From Deltaproteobacteria bacterium (GTDB lineage Bacteria > Desulfobacterota > Desulfarculia > Adiutricales > Adiutricaceae): DNA of 9,072 nt. Shown piece after piece: positions 1-6,459 of the stretch; position 1 is the first letter of the stretch, and each line of letters starts with the position of its first letter. A model generated the notes under the pieces. That model ran no database searches, was not told the origin of the DNA, and worked only from the letters and a program-made list of their open reading frames with translations. The stretch lies in assembly GCA_031288745.1 (NCBI GenBank), contig JAITQT010000170.1, forward strand, positions 1-9,072, given 5' to 3'. The position numbers and the translations under genes were made by a program.

Positions 1-59
1 AAAGGATTAAAAAATAAATTCTGCCGTCTTAGAGGCTGAGGGGTTTTTGCGCTACGATC
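1..59 (-). mobile_element. Terminus of a MITE-related insertion element, cut by the window edge
   Basis: Read from position 59 leftwards on the minus strand, the sequence begins GATCGTAGCGCAAAAACCCC, which matches the 16-bp terminal repeat plus CCCC of the MITEs in this window with one mismatch. Beyond about 20 bp the interior does not resemble the 110-bp MITE consensus. This is therefore either a diverged subfamily or the end of a longer, possibly autonomous, element sharing the same termini. The adjacent bases on the right (60-65, AATATT) would be one copy of the 6-bp target duplication; the other lies outside the window. The insertion falls inside the coding sequence of the DUF4143 ATPase and supplies an out-of-context tail ending in a stop. 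Confidence 0.6.
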
Positions 60-1064
60 AATATTAGATTTTCCAGGCGATGACCGGAATTTATCAAAAT
101 TCCGGACAACACCGAAGAGATAAGGGCATGATCAATGCAGTATATTTTTTTGGGATTTACGCTATCGCGAGCAAGCGACGAATCAAAAATGCCCGTCGTA
201 AACAAAAAATAAGCGTCTTCAAACCAATCCAAGAACTCGGCTACCGAACTCTTACTTACCTTATGCTCCAGCGACTTAAGATAACCAGTCAAACTATTAA
301 CAGTATAAAGCGATGCGGCGTTATTTATTAACCAAGTAGCTAAATCTATCAACAACTTTGGACGCGAAATATCGTAGCGCTCTATAAGATCGTGATATAA
401 AATTGAATGAAAATATTCCTGGTGCGCCTTAATTCTTAAATAACTCCCAAGGCCGACTGTCTCTGGAAAGGTGCCCCATTCCCAATATTCGTCAAAGGCC
501 TTCTGAATGAAAAGCCTTCTTTTAGTCGAAAGTTGCCCATCGATTTCAATTCCCTTCCAGTCGAGGTACTCTTTAAAAGAAAACGGAAATATTTCCCAAG
601 ATAGACCGTTCACGCATTTGAGAGGCTAGCTCCTTTGAGAGCAATTTAGACGACGACCCCGTCAGAAACACTTCGCATTTTTCCGTCCTCATAAGTCGTT
701 CGACAAACGGTTCCCAACCTTTGGCCACTTGAATCTCGTCAAAAAAACAGTAAACGGTTTCGGCGTTTTTTTTCTCGGTAAATAAAGAATAATACGCTTC
801 AGCGATCGAGCCAAGATTGCCATTTAAAAGAAGGCCGAGACGATGGTCAAAAAAATTTAAGTACAAAATGTTTTCTTTAGCTATCCCAGCGGCCAACAAC
901 TTTTCAATAACCTAGAACAGGTAAGTTGACTTACAGCATCGACGAACGCCTATGAACACAGCCGCCTTACCTTGAATCGTCTGAAAATTTAAACGTCTTG
1001 GTACCCCAGTTTCTAAACTAGACTCCTGGAAATCTAATATTAAAGTTTTGATTAAATCAATCAA
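60..1064 (-). pseudogene. AAA-family ATP-binding protein with DUF4143 domain, broken and truncated
   Basis: Conceptual translation from about 1064 (a TTG; no ATG seen) gives the layout of AAA_14/DUF4143 ATPases: an N-terminal lead, a Walker A (GVRRCCKST, codons 924-950), a Walker B (YCFFDEIQ) followed by GWEPFVERL, a sensor-like FLTGSSSKLLSKEL, the family hallmark LSWEIFPFSFKEYL, and a C-terminal DUF4143 region ending HRLENL. These are known as P-loop ATPases of mostly unestablished role. The gene is dead for several reasons. An in-frame TAG at 912-914 stands where Gln is expected. There is a frameshift around 600-606 between the Walker B half and the LSWEIF half. The Walker A glycine before the lysine is Cys (933-935). 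The 3' end is cut by the element at 1-59. The true start is uncertain because decay may have removed it. Confidence 0.82.
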
Positions 1065-1998
1065 AATTGGCCTGCGGCAAACTCTGCGATTAGAGGTTGT
1101 TGCGTATTAAGCTGAAATTTGGAAAAACGAAAATGGCCAAAGAATTGTTACCGACTTTCCTATAGTAATTTAATAGTATCTGGTAGTTTCATTCCTAATG
1201 CTCTAAACGCTCTAGTTGTTCCTAGCCTTGGTTTTGATATAATATTATAAGTTTTATCATTTTATTTAATTTTGCAATATGTTAAAAGATTTAGATCATA
1301 TATTATATCATCCCACTCTAAAGAATCCTAATTATCTTGTTTATCTTTTTTTAATGCTTCTATAAGATATTTTTTTATAATAATATCAAAAAATTTATAT
1401 ATATGACCTCTTATGCTTTAATCTGTATGATAAAAATCTGTTTTAAAATTTAAAGAAGATTCACTATCTAAAAAAATAGTATCAATAGTTAAAATTTATT
1501 TAAATTGAACGGCTATTTCAGCAGCCTGGGTTTGTAAATTTGTTGTTAAGATAAATAAGCCATCGTATATTTCATCTTCTCTAACTTTTTCTATATCAAT
1601 TTTAAAATAACTACCTTCTAATTTTAAATAATGTTTATAACATTTATTTCCAAAAGTGACTTATCCCATTGTTTTATAGACTTTTCTAATGACGAAATTA
1701 TTGAGTTGCGAGCTTTTTTATCTTTTCTTACTTCTTCTTCATTAAGATATACTATATATCGAGTATCGTTAACATATATTTGTTTGACTTGTAGATGGTC
1801 TGAATCTATAGTTTTTTGTCTTTCTTCTCTGACCGACTCAAGTAGTCCTTGATCTTTTAAAACTTGGCTTACTTCTGTACACATTTTCATTTTTTCGCCA
1901 AGAATATATGACCATCCTAATTTTTATAAATGCATTATTGTATTTTTACTTATCATCCCTCTATCAGCGACAATGCATACTTTCTCTATCCTAAATTT

Positions 1999-2108
1999 GA
2001 TCGAAGCGCAAAAAGTCCTCTTTATCGGGCCTTAAATTTTTAATATACTATTATTACTAGTTAATTTGTTAGACTATTTTGCTTTTAAGAGGTTTTTGCG
2101 CTTCGATC
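1999..2108 (-). mobile_element. MITE copy 1 (110 bp), inside the transposase
   Basis: A complete copy with perfect 16-bp terminal inverted repeats GATCGAAGCGCAAAAA, flanked by the 6-bp direct repeat AAATTT (1993-1998 and 2109-2114). It is in the opposite orientation to the copies at 2911, 7522 and 8496. It interrupts the transposase between the codons for ...LIAKF and RIEKVCIVADRG; the terminal repeat itself is read as DRSAKTS followed by a stop. No coding capacity. Its first 55 or so bases (read in the orientation of the other copies) match the 8496 copy, while the distal half diverges. Confidence 0.92.
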
Positions 2109-2710
2109 AAATTTGGCTATTAGCCTCTCCGCTATTGAGTCTAAAATTGTTACTTCTGCCGTGTTACCCGGCCAAATCTCAGTGCCAACCGGAAAGCCTA
2201 AATTATCAATAACCAAGCCTAACCCACTTTGGTTGAGATCTTGACGATAGTCTTTACTGTGACCTCTGTGGCCTAACTCATCACCACCTTCCCCTTCAAA
2301 GTACCAACTGGTGGGATAAAAAAATACACTCTCTAATTGTGTGAATAACTTTACTCTTGCCTTATAAATTTGTTCTTCTAAAAGATCTTTAACGTATCTT
2401 GTACTTTTTTTTCTGATATTAGTTTTCGTTGCTTCTGAGCTTTCAGGAACGCTTTCTTGTGGTTGCGCAGTTTGTTCTTCTATTATAGGTAGGCTTTGTT
2501 CTTCAACCATAGCTTCTGAATCGAAATCTGCTTTGTTAAGCGGTTGATTAAGCCACTCCATCGTTTGATGACAATGCTGCGGTGTAGGTCATGATAACCG
2601 TCTATGTTTTACTGTTTAAGCCACTTAATAAAGGCCCTATCGCTATCCGGCTCCATCAACCTGTGAAGAACGCTTGCAAATAAAACTCTTTCAGGTGAAA
2701 ATTCAAAATT

Positions 2711-2820
2711 GATCGAAGCGCAAAAAGTCCCATTTATCTGTCCTAAAATCATTAACATATCATTATTACTAGTTAATTTTTTAGACTATTTTGCCCTTCA
2801 GAGGTTTTTGCGTTTCGATC
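2711..2820 (-). mobile_element. MITE copy 2 (110 bp), inside the transposase
   Basis: A complete copy, with one mismatch in its right-hand terminal repeat (CGTTTCGATC for CGCTTCGATC), flanked by the 6-bp direct repeat AAAATT (2705-2710 and 2821-2826). Excising it joins ...SEDRNF to EFSPERVLFASV in the transposase frame. It is among the more diverged copies internally, which suggests an older insertion. No coding capacity. Confidence 0.92.
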
Positions 2821-2910
2821 AAAATTCCTATCTTCTGAAATACTATTAATAATTATATCTATTTTTAAATCTTCCCATATCCGTTTAAAAATTAAGGTTG
2901 GTCCAATTAT

Positions 2911-3020
2911 GATCGAAGCGCAAAAACCCCTTAAAAGCAAAGTAGTCTAAAAAATTAACTAGTAATAAGGCCCTGTTACAAATTTAAGGACTGATAAAGG
3001 TGACTTTTTGCGCTTCGATC
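2911..3020 (+). mobile_element. MITE copy 3 (110 bp), inside the transposase
   Basis: A complete copy with perfect 16-bp terminal inverted repeats and the 6-bp direct repeat AATTAT on both sides (2905-2910 and 3021-3026). Excision joins ...EPLVHHII to GPTLIFKRIWEDL in the transposase frame. It differs from the copy at 7522 by only one substitution and one inserted T, so these two are likely recent descendants of one source. No coding capacity. Confidence 0.93.
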
Positions 3021-3265
3021 AATTATATGATGTACTAACGGTTCTATAGTATTGTTGCGAGCCTCAGCTAAACAGATAACATTATTTGAAAATTTATCCC
3101 CAGATAACATTAACGCATCAATAATACCTTTTTCAATAACTTTATCAAATAAACCAAAATTATATATAAAATTCTTTATTTAATTTTTTTATTTTACCTA
3201 TAATTTTCAACAATTAATAGGTATGTCTTGTTGTTGACCTTAGACAGCCGAAAAAACATGGTGCT

Positions 3266-3272
3266 CCTCCTT
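3266..3272 (-). promoter_or_regulatory. Shine-Dalgarno site of the dead transposase
   Basis: AAGGAGG lies six bases before ATG 3257-3259. This perfect site fixes the original start of the transposase pseudogene and shows that the N-terminal end was preserved. Confidence 0.8.
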
Positions 3273-3412
3273 TTCAAAACTCACTACGATTATAACTATT
3301 AAACCCAATAATATCAAATATTATAGTCTATTATTATTTCACTTCTATTTCGGCAAAAAAAACATCTAACAAAATATAAAAGTTAATAATTTCAATTAGT
3401 TAACCTTTCTAG

Positions 3413-3691
3413 GTTAGAGCGGCTCGTGAACGCATAGGCCAATATGCCTATCCGCCTATTTCTAACGTAGATGATCACCTACCCTTAGGCCATCTTCAGC
3501 TTCTAGGTTCTGAGAGCAGTCACCAACGCTTCACATTGAGCCTCAAAAACATTAAGTTCCAGAGCGAGCGCGATAACGCTTTAGCCAGTTTGCCGCTAAG
3601 GAAGGTGCTCGTTGCCAAGAGCTTGATAGCATTAGGGCTTAATAGGCATTTGGGCCATTATCTGGAATTCCACGAGACCCTCAAAAAATGA
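3413..3691 (+). pseudogene. Unidentified open-frame fragment without a start codon
   Basis: An open frame of 92 codons runs from just after a TAG (3410-3412) to TGA 3689-3691, beginning VRAARERIGQYAYPPIS and ending FHETLKK. There is no ATG or GTG in frame near the beginning and no Shine-Dalgarno site, and base composition is richer in G+C than the flanking AT-rich DNA. That is what a leftover piece of a gene would look like. I do not recognise the family. The phrase ARERIGQYAYPPIS is vaguely like the region after the helicase domain of PriA, but the rest does not support this. It could also be a chance open frame. Confidence 0.35.
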
Positions 3692-3732
3692 GATTTTTTG
3701 AGCCAAAAAAAGTTACTCACCCAAAAATCTTT

Positions 3733-3764
3733 CCAACTGAGACGGTGGGGCCCCCCTCAGTTGG
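3733..3764 (-). terminator. Strong inverted repeat downstream of the universal stress gene
   Basis: CCAACTGAG (3733-3741) and CTCAGTTGG (3756-3764) form a perfect 9-bp stem with a GC-rich loop that contains GGGGCCCC. On the minus strand it is followed by AAAGATTTTT, a weak T-tract, so it could end transcripts leaving the stress-protein gene, whose stop is about 150 bases away. On the plus strand no T-tract follows. The assignment as a terminator is an inference; it could also be an operator or a structural element. Confidence 0.45.
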
Positions 3765-3836
3765 CTAGTTAGAACTGATTTAATGGCTCTAAGATAGGAC
3801 ATTTAAATTGTGCCATGACAAACGAAATAATTTTAC

Positions 3837-3889
3837 TCCGCTAGATTGACTTAAAATAGGCTAAACGGTCTCTAAGGGTGACTAGCGGA
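3837..3889. repeat. Inverted repeat TCCGCTAG / CTAGCGGA after the stress gene
   Basis: Eight-base arms at 3837-3844 and 3882-3889 are perfect complements separated by 37 bases, just downstream of the stress-protein stop at 3911. No T-tract follows. Its role is unknown; it may be a weak part of the 3' end structure of the transcript. Confidence 0.3.
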
Positions 3890-3910
3890 CTCTAAAATAA
3901 ATTAAGAACC

Positions 3911-4798
3911 CTAGGTCCGCACAGCTAGAACTGGAAATTGACCTAACCTAACTAAGCGATCGGTGGTGGAGCCGACCATAATATTTTCAATGAAACCACG
4001 ACCGTGTACGCCCATGACGATGAGATCTATATGGTTAAGGATAGCGAATTTATTTAGTTCTTCATGGGGGTGGCCGGCCAAAACCATAACGTTAGCTCGA
4101 GACTTTAAATCTTCAGGGACCGCTTGCTGAAGTTTGGCCGTTAAATTATCGACCAAACGATTAGCCACGGCCTGCTCTTTTTGAGGATCCATCACGAGGA
4201 TCTGATCGAGCTGAGTTTGTTCGATAACGGTGGCTAAGGTTAGTTTAGCGTTAAAGGTCCTAGCGAAGGCGAAACCCCACTGAATGGCAGTATCGGAATC
4301 ATCGGAAAAGTCACAGGCAATCAGTATAGATTGAACCGCACGCAATGATGAGCGATCAAGAGAGAGGCCCCCGGGTACGATTAAAAAAGGAACGGAGAGG
4401 GAAAACATTAGCTTTCTAGTAACAGAACCTAATAACAGCCTTTCAAGTCCGCTTCTAGGGTGAGTGGCGGCCACCAATAACTTGGCCTTAGAATCGCTAA
4501 CGATTTGCTGAATCTCCTTGGCCGGATAGCCTATGGAGATATTAAGCTCCCAATCTACCCCATCGAAGGATTTTAAAATATCGCTAACCTGGGCCTTAGT
4601 CGATTCATCAACTCTAGCTCTAAGCTCTTGAGGGTCAATCATAGTCTCCCCATAGGGAGTGACGGCCGGCAAATCTATAATATGGGCCACAATCAGTTTA
4701 GAGCCAAAACCATTGGCAATATGGGCGGCTAAAGGCAAAGCCTTATTGGAGCCCTCGGAAAGGTCGGTGGCGCAAACTACGGCTGAGATGGAAAACAT
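3911..4798 (-). CDS. Tandem-domain universal stress protein (UspA family)
   Basis: A 295-residue cytoplasmic protein made of two Usp domains, about residues 4-142 and 153-294, each with the alpha/beta nucleotide-binding layout. The start is ATG 4796-4798, preceded at a 5-base gap by AGGGAGG (4804-4810). Domain 2 carries the complete ATP-binding motif G-2x-G-9x-G-S (G263, G266, G276, S277), with D153 in its first strand loop. Domain 1 keeps D12 and the GS at 124-125, but its loop reads THPRSG, lacking the first glycines, so it probably binds nucleotide poorly or not at all. This asymmetry is common in two-domain members. Universal stress proteins are small regulators of stress and energy state; the partner here cannot be told. 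The gene follows the kinase-like gene by 70 bases on the same strand and may be co-transcribed with it. A separate AT-rich promoter in the gap is possible but not clear. Confidence 0.93.
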   Translation of the reverse strand: MFSISAVVCATDLSEGSNKALPLAAHIANGFGSKLIVAHIIDLPAVTPYGETMIDPQELRARVDESTKAQVSDILKSFDGVDWELNISIGYPAKEIQQIVSDSKAKLLVAATHPRSGLERLLLGSVTRKLMFSLSVPFLIVPGGLSLDRSSLRAVQSILIACDFSDDSDTAIQWGFAFARTFNAKLTLATVIEQTQLDQILVMDPQKEQAVANRLVDNLTAKLQQAVPEDLKSRANVMVLAGHPHEELNKFAILNHIDLIVMGVHGRGFIENIMVGSTTDRLVRLGQFPVLAVRT

Positions 4799-4803
4799 AA
4801 AAG

Positions 4804-4810
4804 CCTCCCT
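4804..4810 (-). promoter_or_regulatory. Shine-Dalgarno site of the universal stress gene
   Basis: AGGGAGG five bases upstream of ATG 4796-4798 supports the assigned start. Confidence 0.75.
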
Positions 4811-4868
4811 TATAAAAAAATTAAGATTAATACTTATTTTGACTTAATTAATAGCAATAAAATAAATT

Positions 4869-5963
4869 TTAAATTTTACCCAAAGCTTTAATCAGCTCTA
4901 TCTCCCGCTCTAAGAGTTCTTCAACCAAGTCAAGGTTATGTTCAGCCCTAGAAAGGTTTTGCTCAAATAGAGAGGGGTAATGCTCTTCATCCCACCTAAA
5001 ATAGACCTCGGCTAAAGAGTCGATTAAATACCTCCTAGCTAAGTTAAGGCATAAGCCCCTTAAGGCAGCCGCAATCAAAGAAAAATCAGAGGGCTCTATC
5101 CCTAAGGCAGTGAAGGCTCCTCGGCGGCGGTAGCCGTTAACCACCGCAGCGGCTAGCTCCACTTTTAAAAATGGTTTTTGGGGCTGTAAGGCCAAAGAGC
5201 GACATAGTTCGCCCAAATCAATTAAGGGGTCTCCGTAACCAGCGGTGTCCCAATCTAATAGGGAGGGCTTATCGGCCCCTAAAAGAAAATTTTCGCTCTT
5301 ACAATCCTTATGGATAACCAAATCGCGAGCCCGAAAGATCCTAACGAACGGGGGCTTAGTCGGGAGCCAGGCAGCCATTTGTTGGCCCCTCTCGATTAGT
5401 TTTAGGAGCTGAGGCAAGTTAGGATGACCTCGATAGCGATTTTTAATTAACTCAAAATCAGAGGAAAGACTAAGGTTTTGATTGGTGAGTTCAAAATCAA
5501 TGGGGTCCTCGATAGGCAATAGATCCATTGGTTTGGGCCTATTTAAGAGCAAATGGACGCGGGCCAAGGTCTCCCCGGCCGCCTGAGCCTCTAAGGGAGA
5601 GTCGCTAAGGGGCGGGCGGCCTGGTAAAAAAGAAGATAGCCGCCAAAACGCACCGTCTTTAGGATCTTGACTTAATAGCGATTGATTTTGATCGGGGATA
5701 ATATGAGGGCAGCCCACAGAAGAATCTTTCAAGGTCAAGGCCACCCGTGACCAATTTTCAGCTCTCAACGGGGAGTAAACCAAAAAAGGGCTAAGTTTTT
5801 GTAAAATATAACTTTCAGCGCCGTCCTTGGAAAGAGAATAGGTTAGATTTACCCTTCCCGCTTTTACGATTTTAATCTCATAGCCTTCCAGTAAGTAGGC
5901 CCGCGCCAAGAGGCTTTGGAGGGCATCCTCCGAGGGAGCGTTAATTGAGGAAATAAACGACAT
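4869..5963 (-). CDS. APH/choline-kinase-fold kinase, similar to N-acetylhexosamine 1-kinase
   Basis: A 364-residue protein of the aminoglycoside phosphotransferase fold (PF01636-like). The N-lobe begins with the nucleotide-loop pattern AGRVNLTYSL (35-44), then SYILQKLSP (51-59) and WSRV, as in NahK-type kinases (GHIN-T ... YILQRIN). A hinge region follows with FWRLSSFLPGRPP and AAGETLARVHLLL. The catalytic loop is VIHKDCKSENFLL, giving H218, D220 and N225. The metal-binding segment is LLDWDTAGYGDPLIDLGEL (D237, D239). Length is close to NahK (about 360). By family, the reaction would be ATP-dependent phosphorylation of a sugar or amino-sugar hydroxyl. The substrate cannot be fixed from sequence; homoserine-kinase-like or other small-molecule kinase activity is an alternative. 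ATG 5961-5963 has only a weak ribosome site. It sits behind a strong promoter at 6069-6097 and a leader hairpin, and is followed by the stress gene. It appears intact. Confidence 0.85.
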   Translation of the reverse strand: MSFISSINAPSEDALQSLLARAYLLEGYEIKIVKAGRVNLTYSLSKDGAESYILQKLSPFLVYSPLRAENWSRVALTLKDSSVGCPHIIPDQNQSLLSQDPKDGAFWRLSSFLPGRPPLSDSPLEAQAAGETLARVHLLLNRPKPMDLLPIEDPIDFELTNQNLSLSSDFELIKNRYRGHPNLPQLLKLIERGQQMAAWLPTKPPFVRIFRARDLVIHKDCKSENFLLGADKPSLLDWDTAGYGDPLIDLGELCRSLALQPQKPFLKVELAAAVVNGYRRRGAFTALGIEPSDFSLIAAALRGLCLNLARRYLIDSLAEVYFRWDEEHYPSLFEQNLSRAEHNLDLVEELLEREIELIKALGKI

Positions 5964-6028
5964 CGAAAAAGTCTCTAGCGATAAAATATTGATTAAGCTT
6001 CGGCAACCTAAGGCATAAGCTCTCTCAT

Positions 6029-6056
6029 TAGCGGGATAAAGAGCAAACTCCCGCTA
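6029..6056 (-). promoter_or_regulatory. Leader hairpin in the 5' untranslated region of the kinase-like gene
   Basis: TAGCGGGA (6029-6036) and TCCCGCTA (6049-6056) form a perfect 8-bp stem with a 12-base loop. It starts within about 6 bases of the predicted transcription start from the 6069-6097 promoter, in a leader of about 100 bases. No T-tract follows, so it is not a simple attenuator. A 5' stabilising stem or a protein/ligand-binding element are possible roles. Confidence 0.5.
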
Positions 6057-6068
6057 GTCCGCATTCTA

Positions 6069-6097
6069 ACTATACGGAATAACAGCGTTTGAGTCAA
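6069..6097 (-). promoter_or_regulatory. Sigma-70-type promoter for the kinase-like gene
   Basis: On the minus strand, TTGACT (6092-6097) is followed after exactly 17 bases by TATAGT (6069-6074), each one mismatch from consensus. Transcription would start near 6062 and give a leader of about 100 bases before ATG 5963. It is the best promoter upstream of the kinase-like and stress genes. Confidence 0.7.
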
Positions 6098-6193
6098 TGT
6101 TTTCGCTTTAAATTTGGTTGGCTACGGTTTTAGGAAGCTTTTACTGTAAAGAAGGAAACTTTATAGTTATAATCGGCTAAAAAAGCCAAGACA

Positions 6194-6266
6194 TTTAGCC
6201 ACCAGGGTTGGCCCCTGTTAGTCGTCCATAGGCTCTTCCAGTGGGGGCTAAAGGCTTATTAAGCCT
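6194..6266. other. Cluster of nested inverted repeats, possible structured RNA
   Basis: TTTAGCC (6194-6200) pairs with GGCTAAA (6246-6252) and encloses CAGGG (6203-6207) pairing with CCCTG (6213-6217). Adjacent to this, AGGCTT-ATT-AAGCCT (6252-6266) forms a 6-bp hairpin followed on the plus strand by ATCTTTATT, and ATAGGCT (6228-6234) is an alternative partner of AGCCTAT (6262-6268). The arrangement could be a small RNA, a leader with alternative pairings, or a terminator remnant. I recognise no known family. Confidence 0.3.
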
Positions 6267-6459
6267 ATCTTTATTAAACGTTTTTGGAACAAAAAAAAGT
6301 AAAACATTTATAGCTCTCTTAGCTAGTTACCGCAGCCTAATTTTTAAACTTTCTTGGCACTTAAACCGAGCTACTCGCCAAAAAATAAAGGCGTAAAATT
6401 TTAAAGGGCCAGTAAAATAGTCGGTACTCTTAGAAGAGAGTGTAAGCTCTTAGCCAACG

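Larger units (their letters stand above)
1160..3259 (-). pseudogene. IS1634-type (IS4 superfamily) transposase, full length but split by three MITEs and degraded
   Basis: Splicing out three 110-bp MITEs (2911-3020, 2711-2820, 1999-2108) with one copy of each 6-bp duplication leaves about 584 codons, close to the usual IS1634 transposase length. The start is ATG 3257-3259 behind AAGGAGG (3266-3272). Recognisable pieces in order are an N-terminal MFFRLSKVNNK, EKGIIDALML, a middle SPERVLFASVLHRLMEP, the catalytic-core blocks YFEGEGGDELGHRGHSKD and EIWPGNTAEVTILD, then KVCIVADRGMISKN (second catalytic Asp kept), TRYIVYLNEEEVRKDKKAR, GNKCYKHYLKLEGSYF and a C-terminal SIRGHIYKFF. The first catalytic Asp (FFDTTS in relatives) is Tyr (FFYPTS), and the catalytic Glu region reads TIDTIF. 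In-frame stops occur, for example at 1924-1926, and frameshifts near 1650 and just upstream of 2561. The protein cannot be made. No terminal repeats of this IS could be found on either side. Confidence 0.88.
5964..6459. other. Intergenic region upstream of the kinase-like gene
   Basis: No protein gene is evident in these 496 bases. The half near the kinase gene holds a sigma-70-type promoter and a leader hairpin (separate entries). The 6194-6266 stretch holds nested inverted repeats (separate entry). The remaining 6270-6459 is AT-rich with only short imperfect stems, such as AAGAG/CTCTT downstream of the 6460 stop, which is too weak to call a terminator. Confidence 0.5.

Noticed and set aside
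80..331. Plus-strand frame of 83 codons.
   Set aside because: It lies entirely opposite the well-recognised DUF4143 coding sequence and is a shadow.
1631..1852. Plus-strand frame of 73 codons.
   Set aside because: It is the complement of recognisable transposase sequence.
1999..3020. A CRISPR array or regularly spaced repeat, because the same sequence recurs three times within about 1 kb.
   Set aside because: The copies are 110 bp with inverted termini and target duplications, in both orientations and with irregular spacing inside a gene; these are transposons.
912..3259. Several in-frame TAA/TAG codons at positions where relatives have Gln, hinting at stop-codon reassignment.
   Set aside because: They occur only in genes that also carry frameshifts, lost catalytic residues and insertions. 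The intact genes end normally with TAG, TAA or TGA, so simple C to T decay explains them.
6194..6266. A tRNA gene in the nested stems.
   Set aside because: No T-loop GTTCGA-type sequence, no acceptor stem of 7 bp with the right spacing and no anticodon arm could be made.
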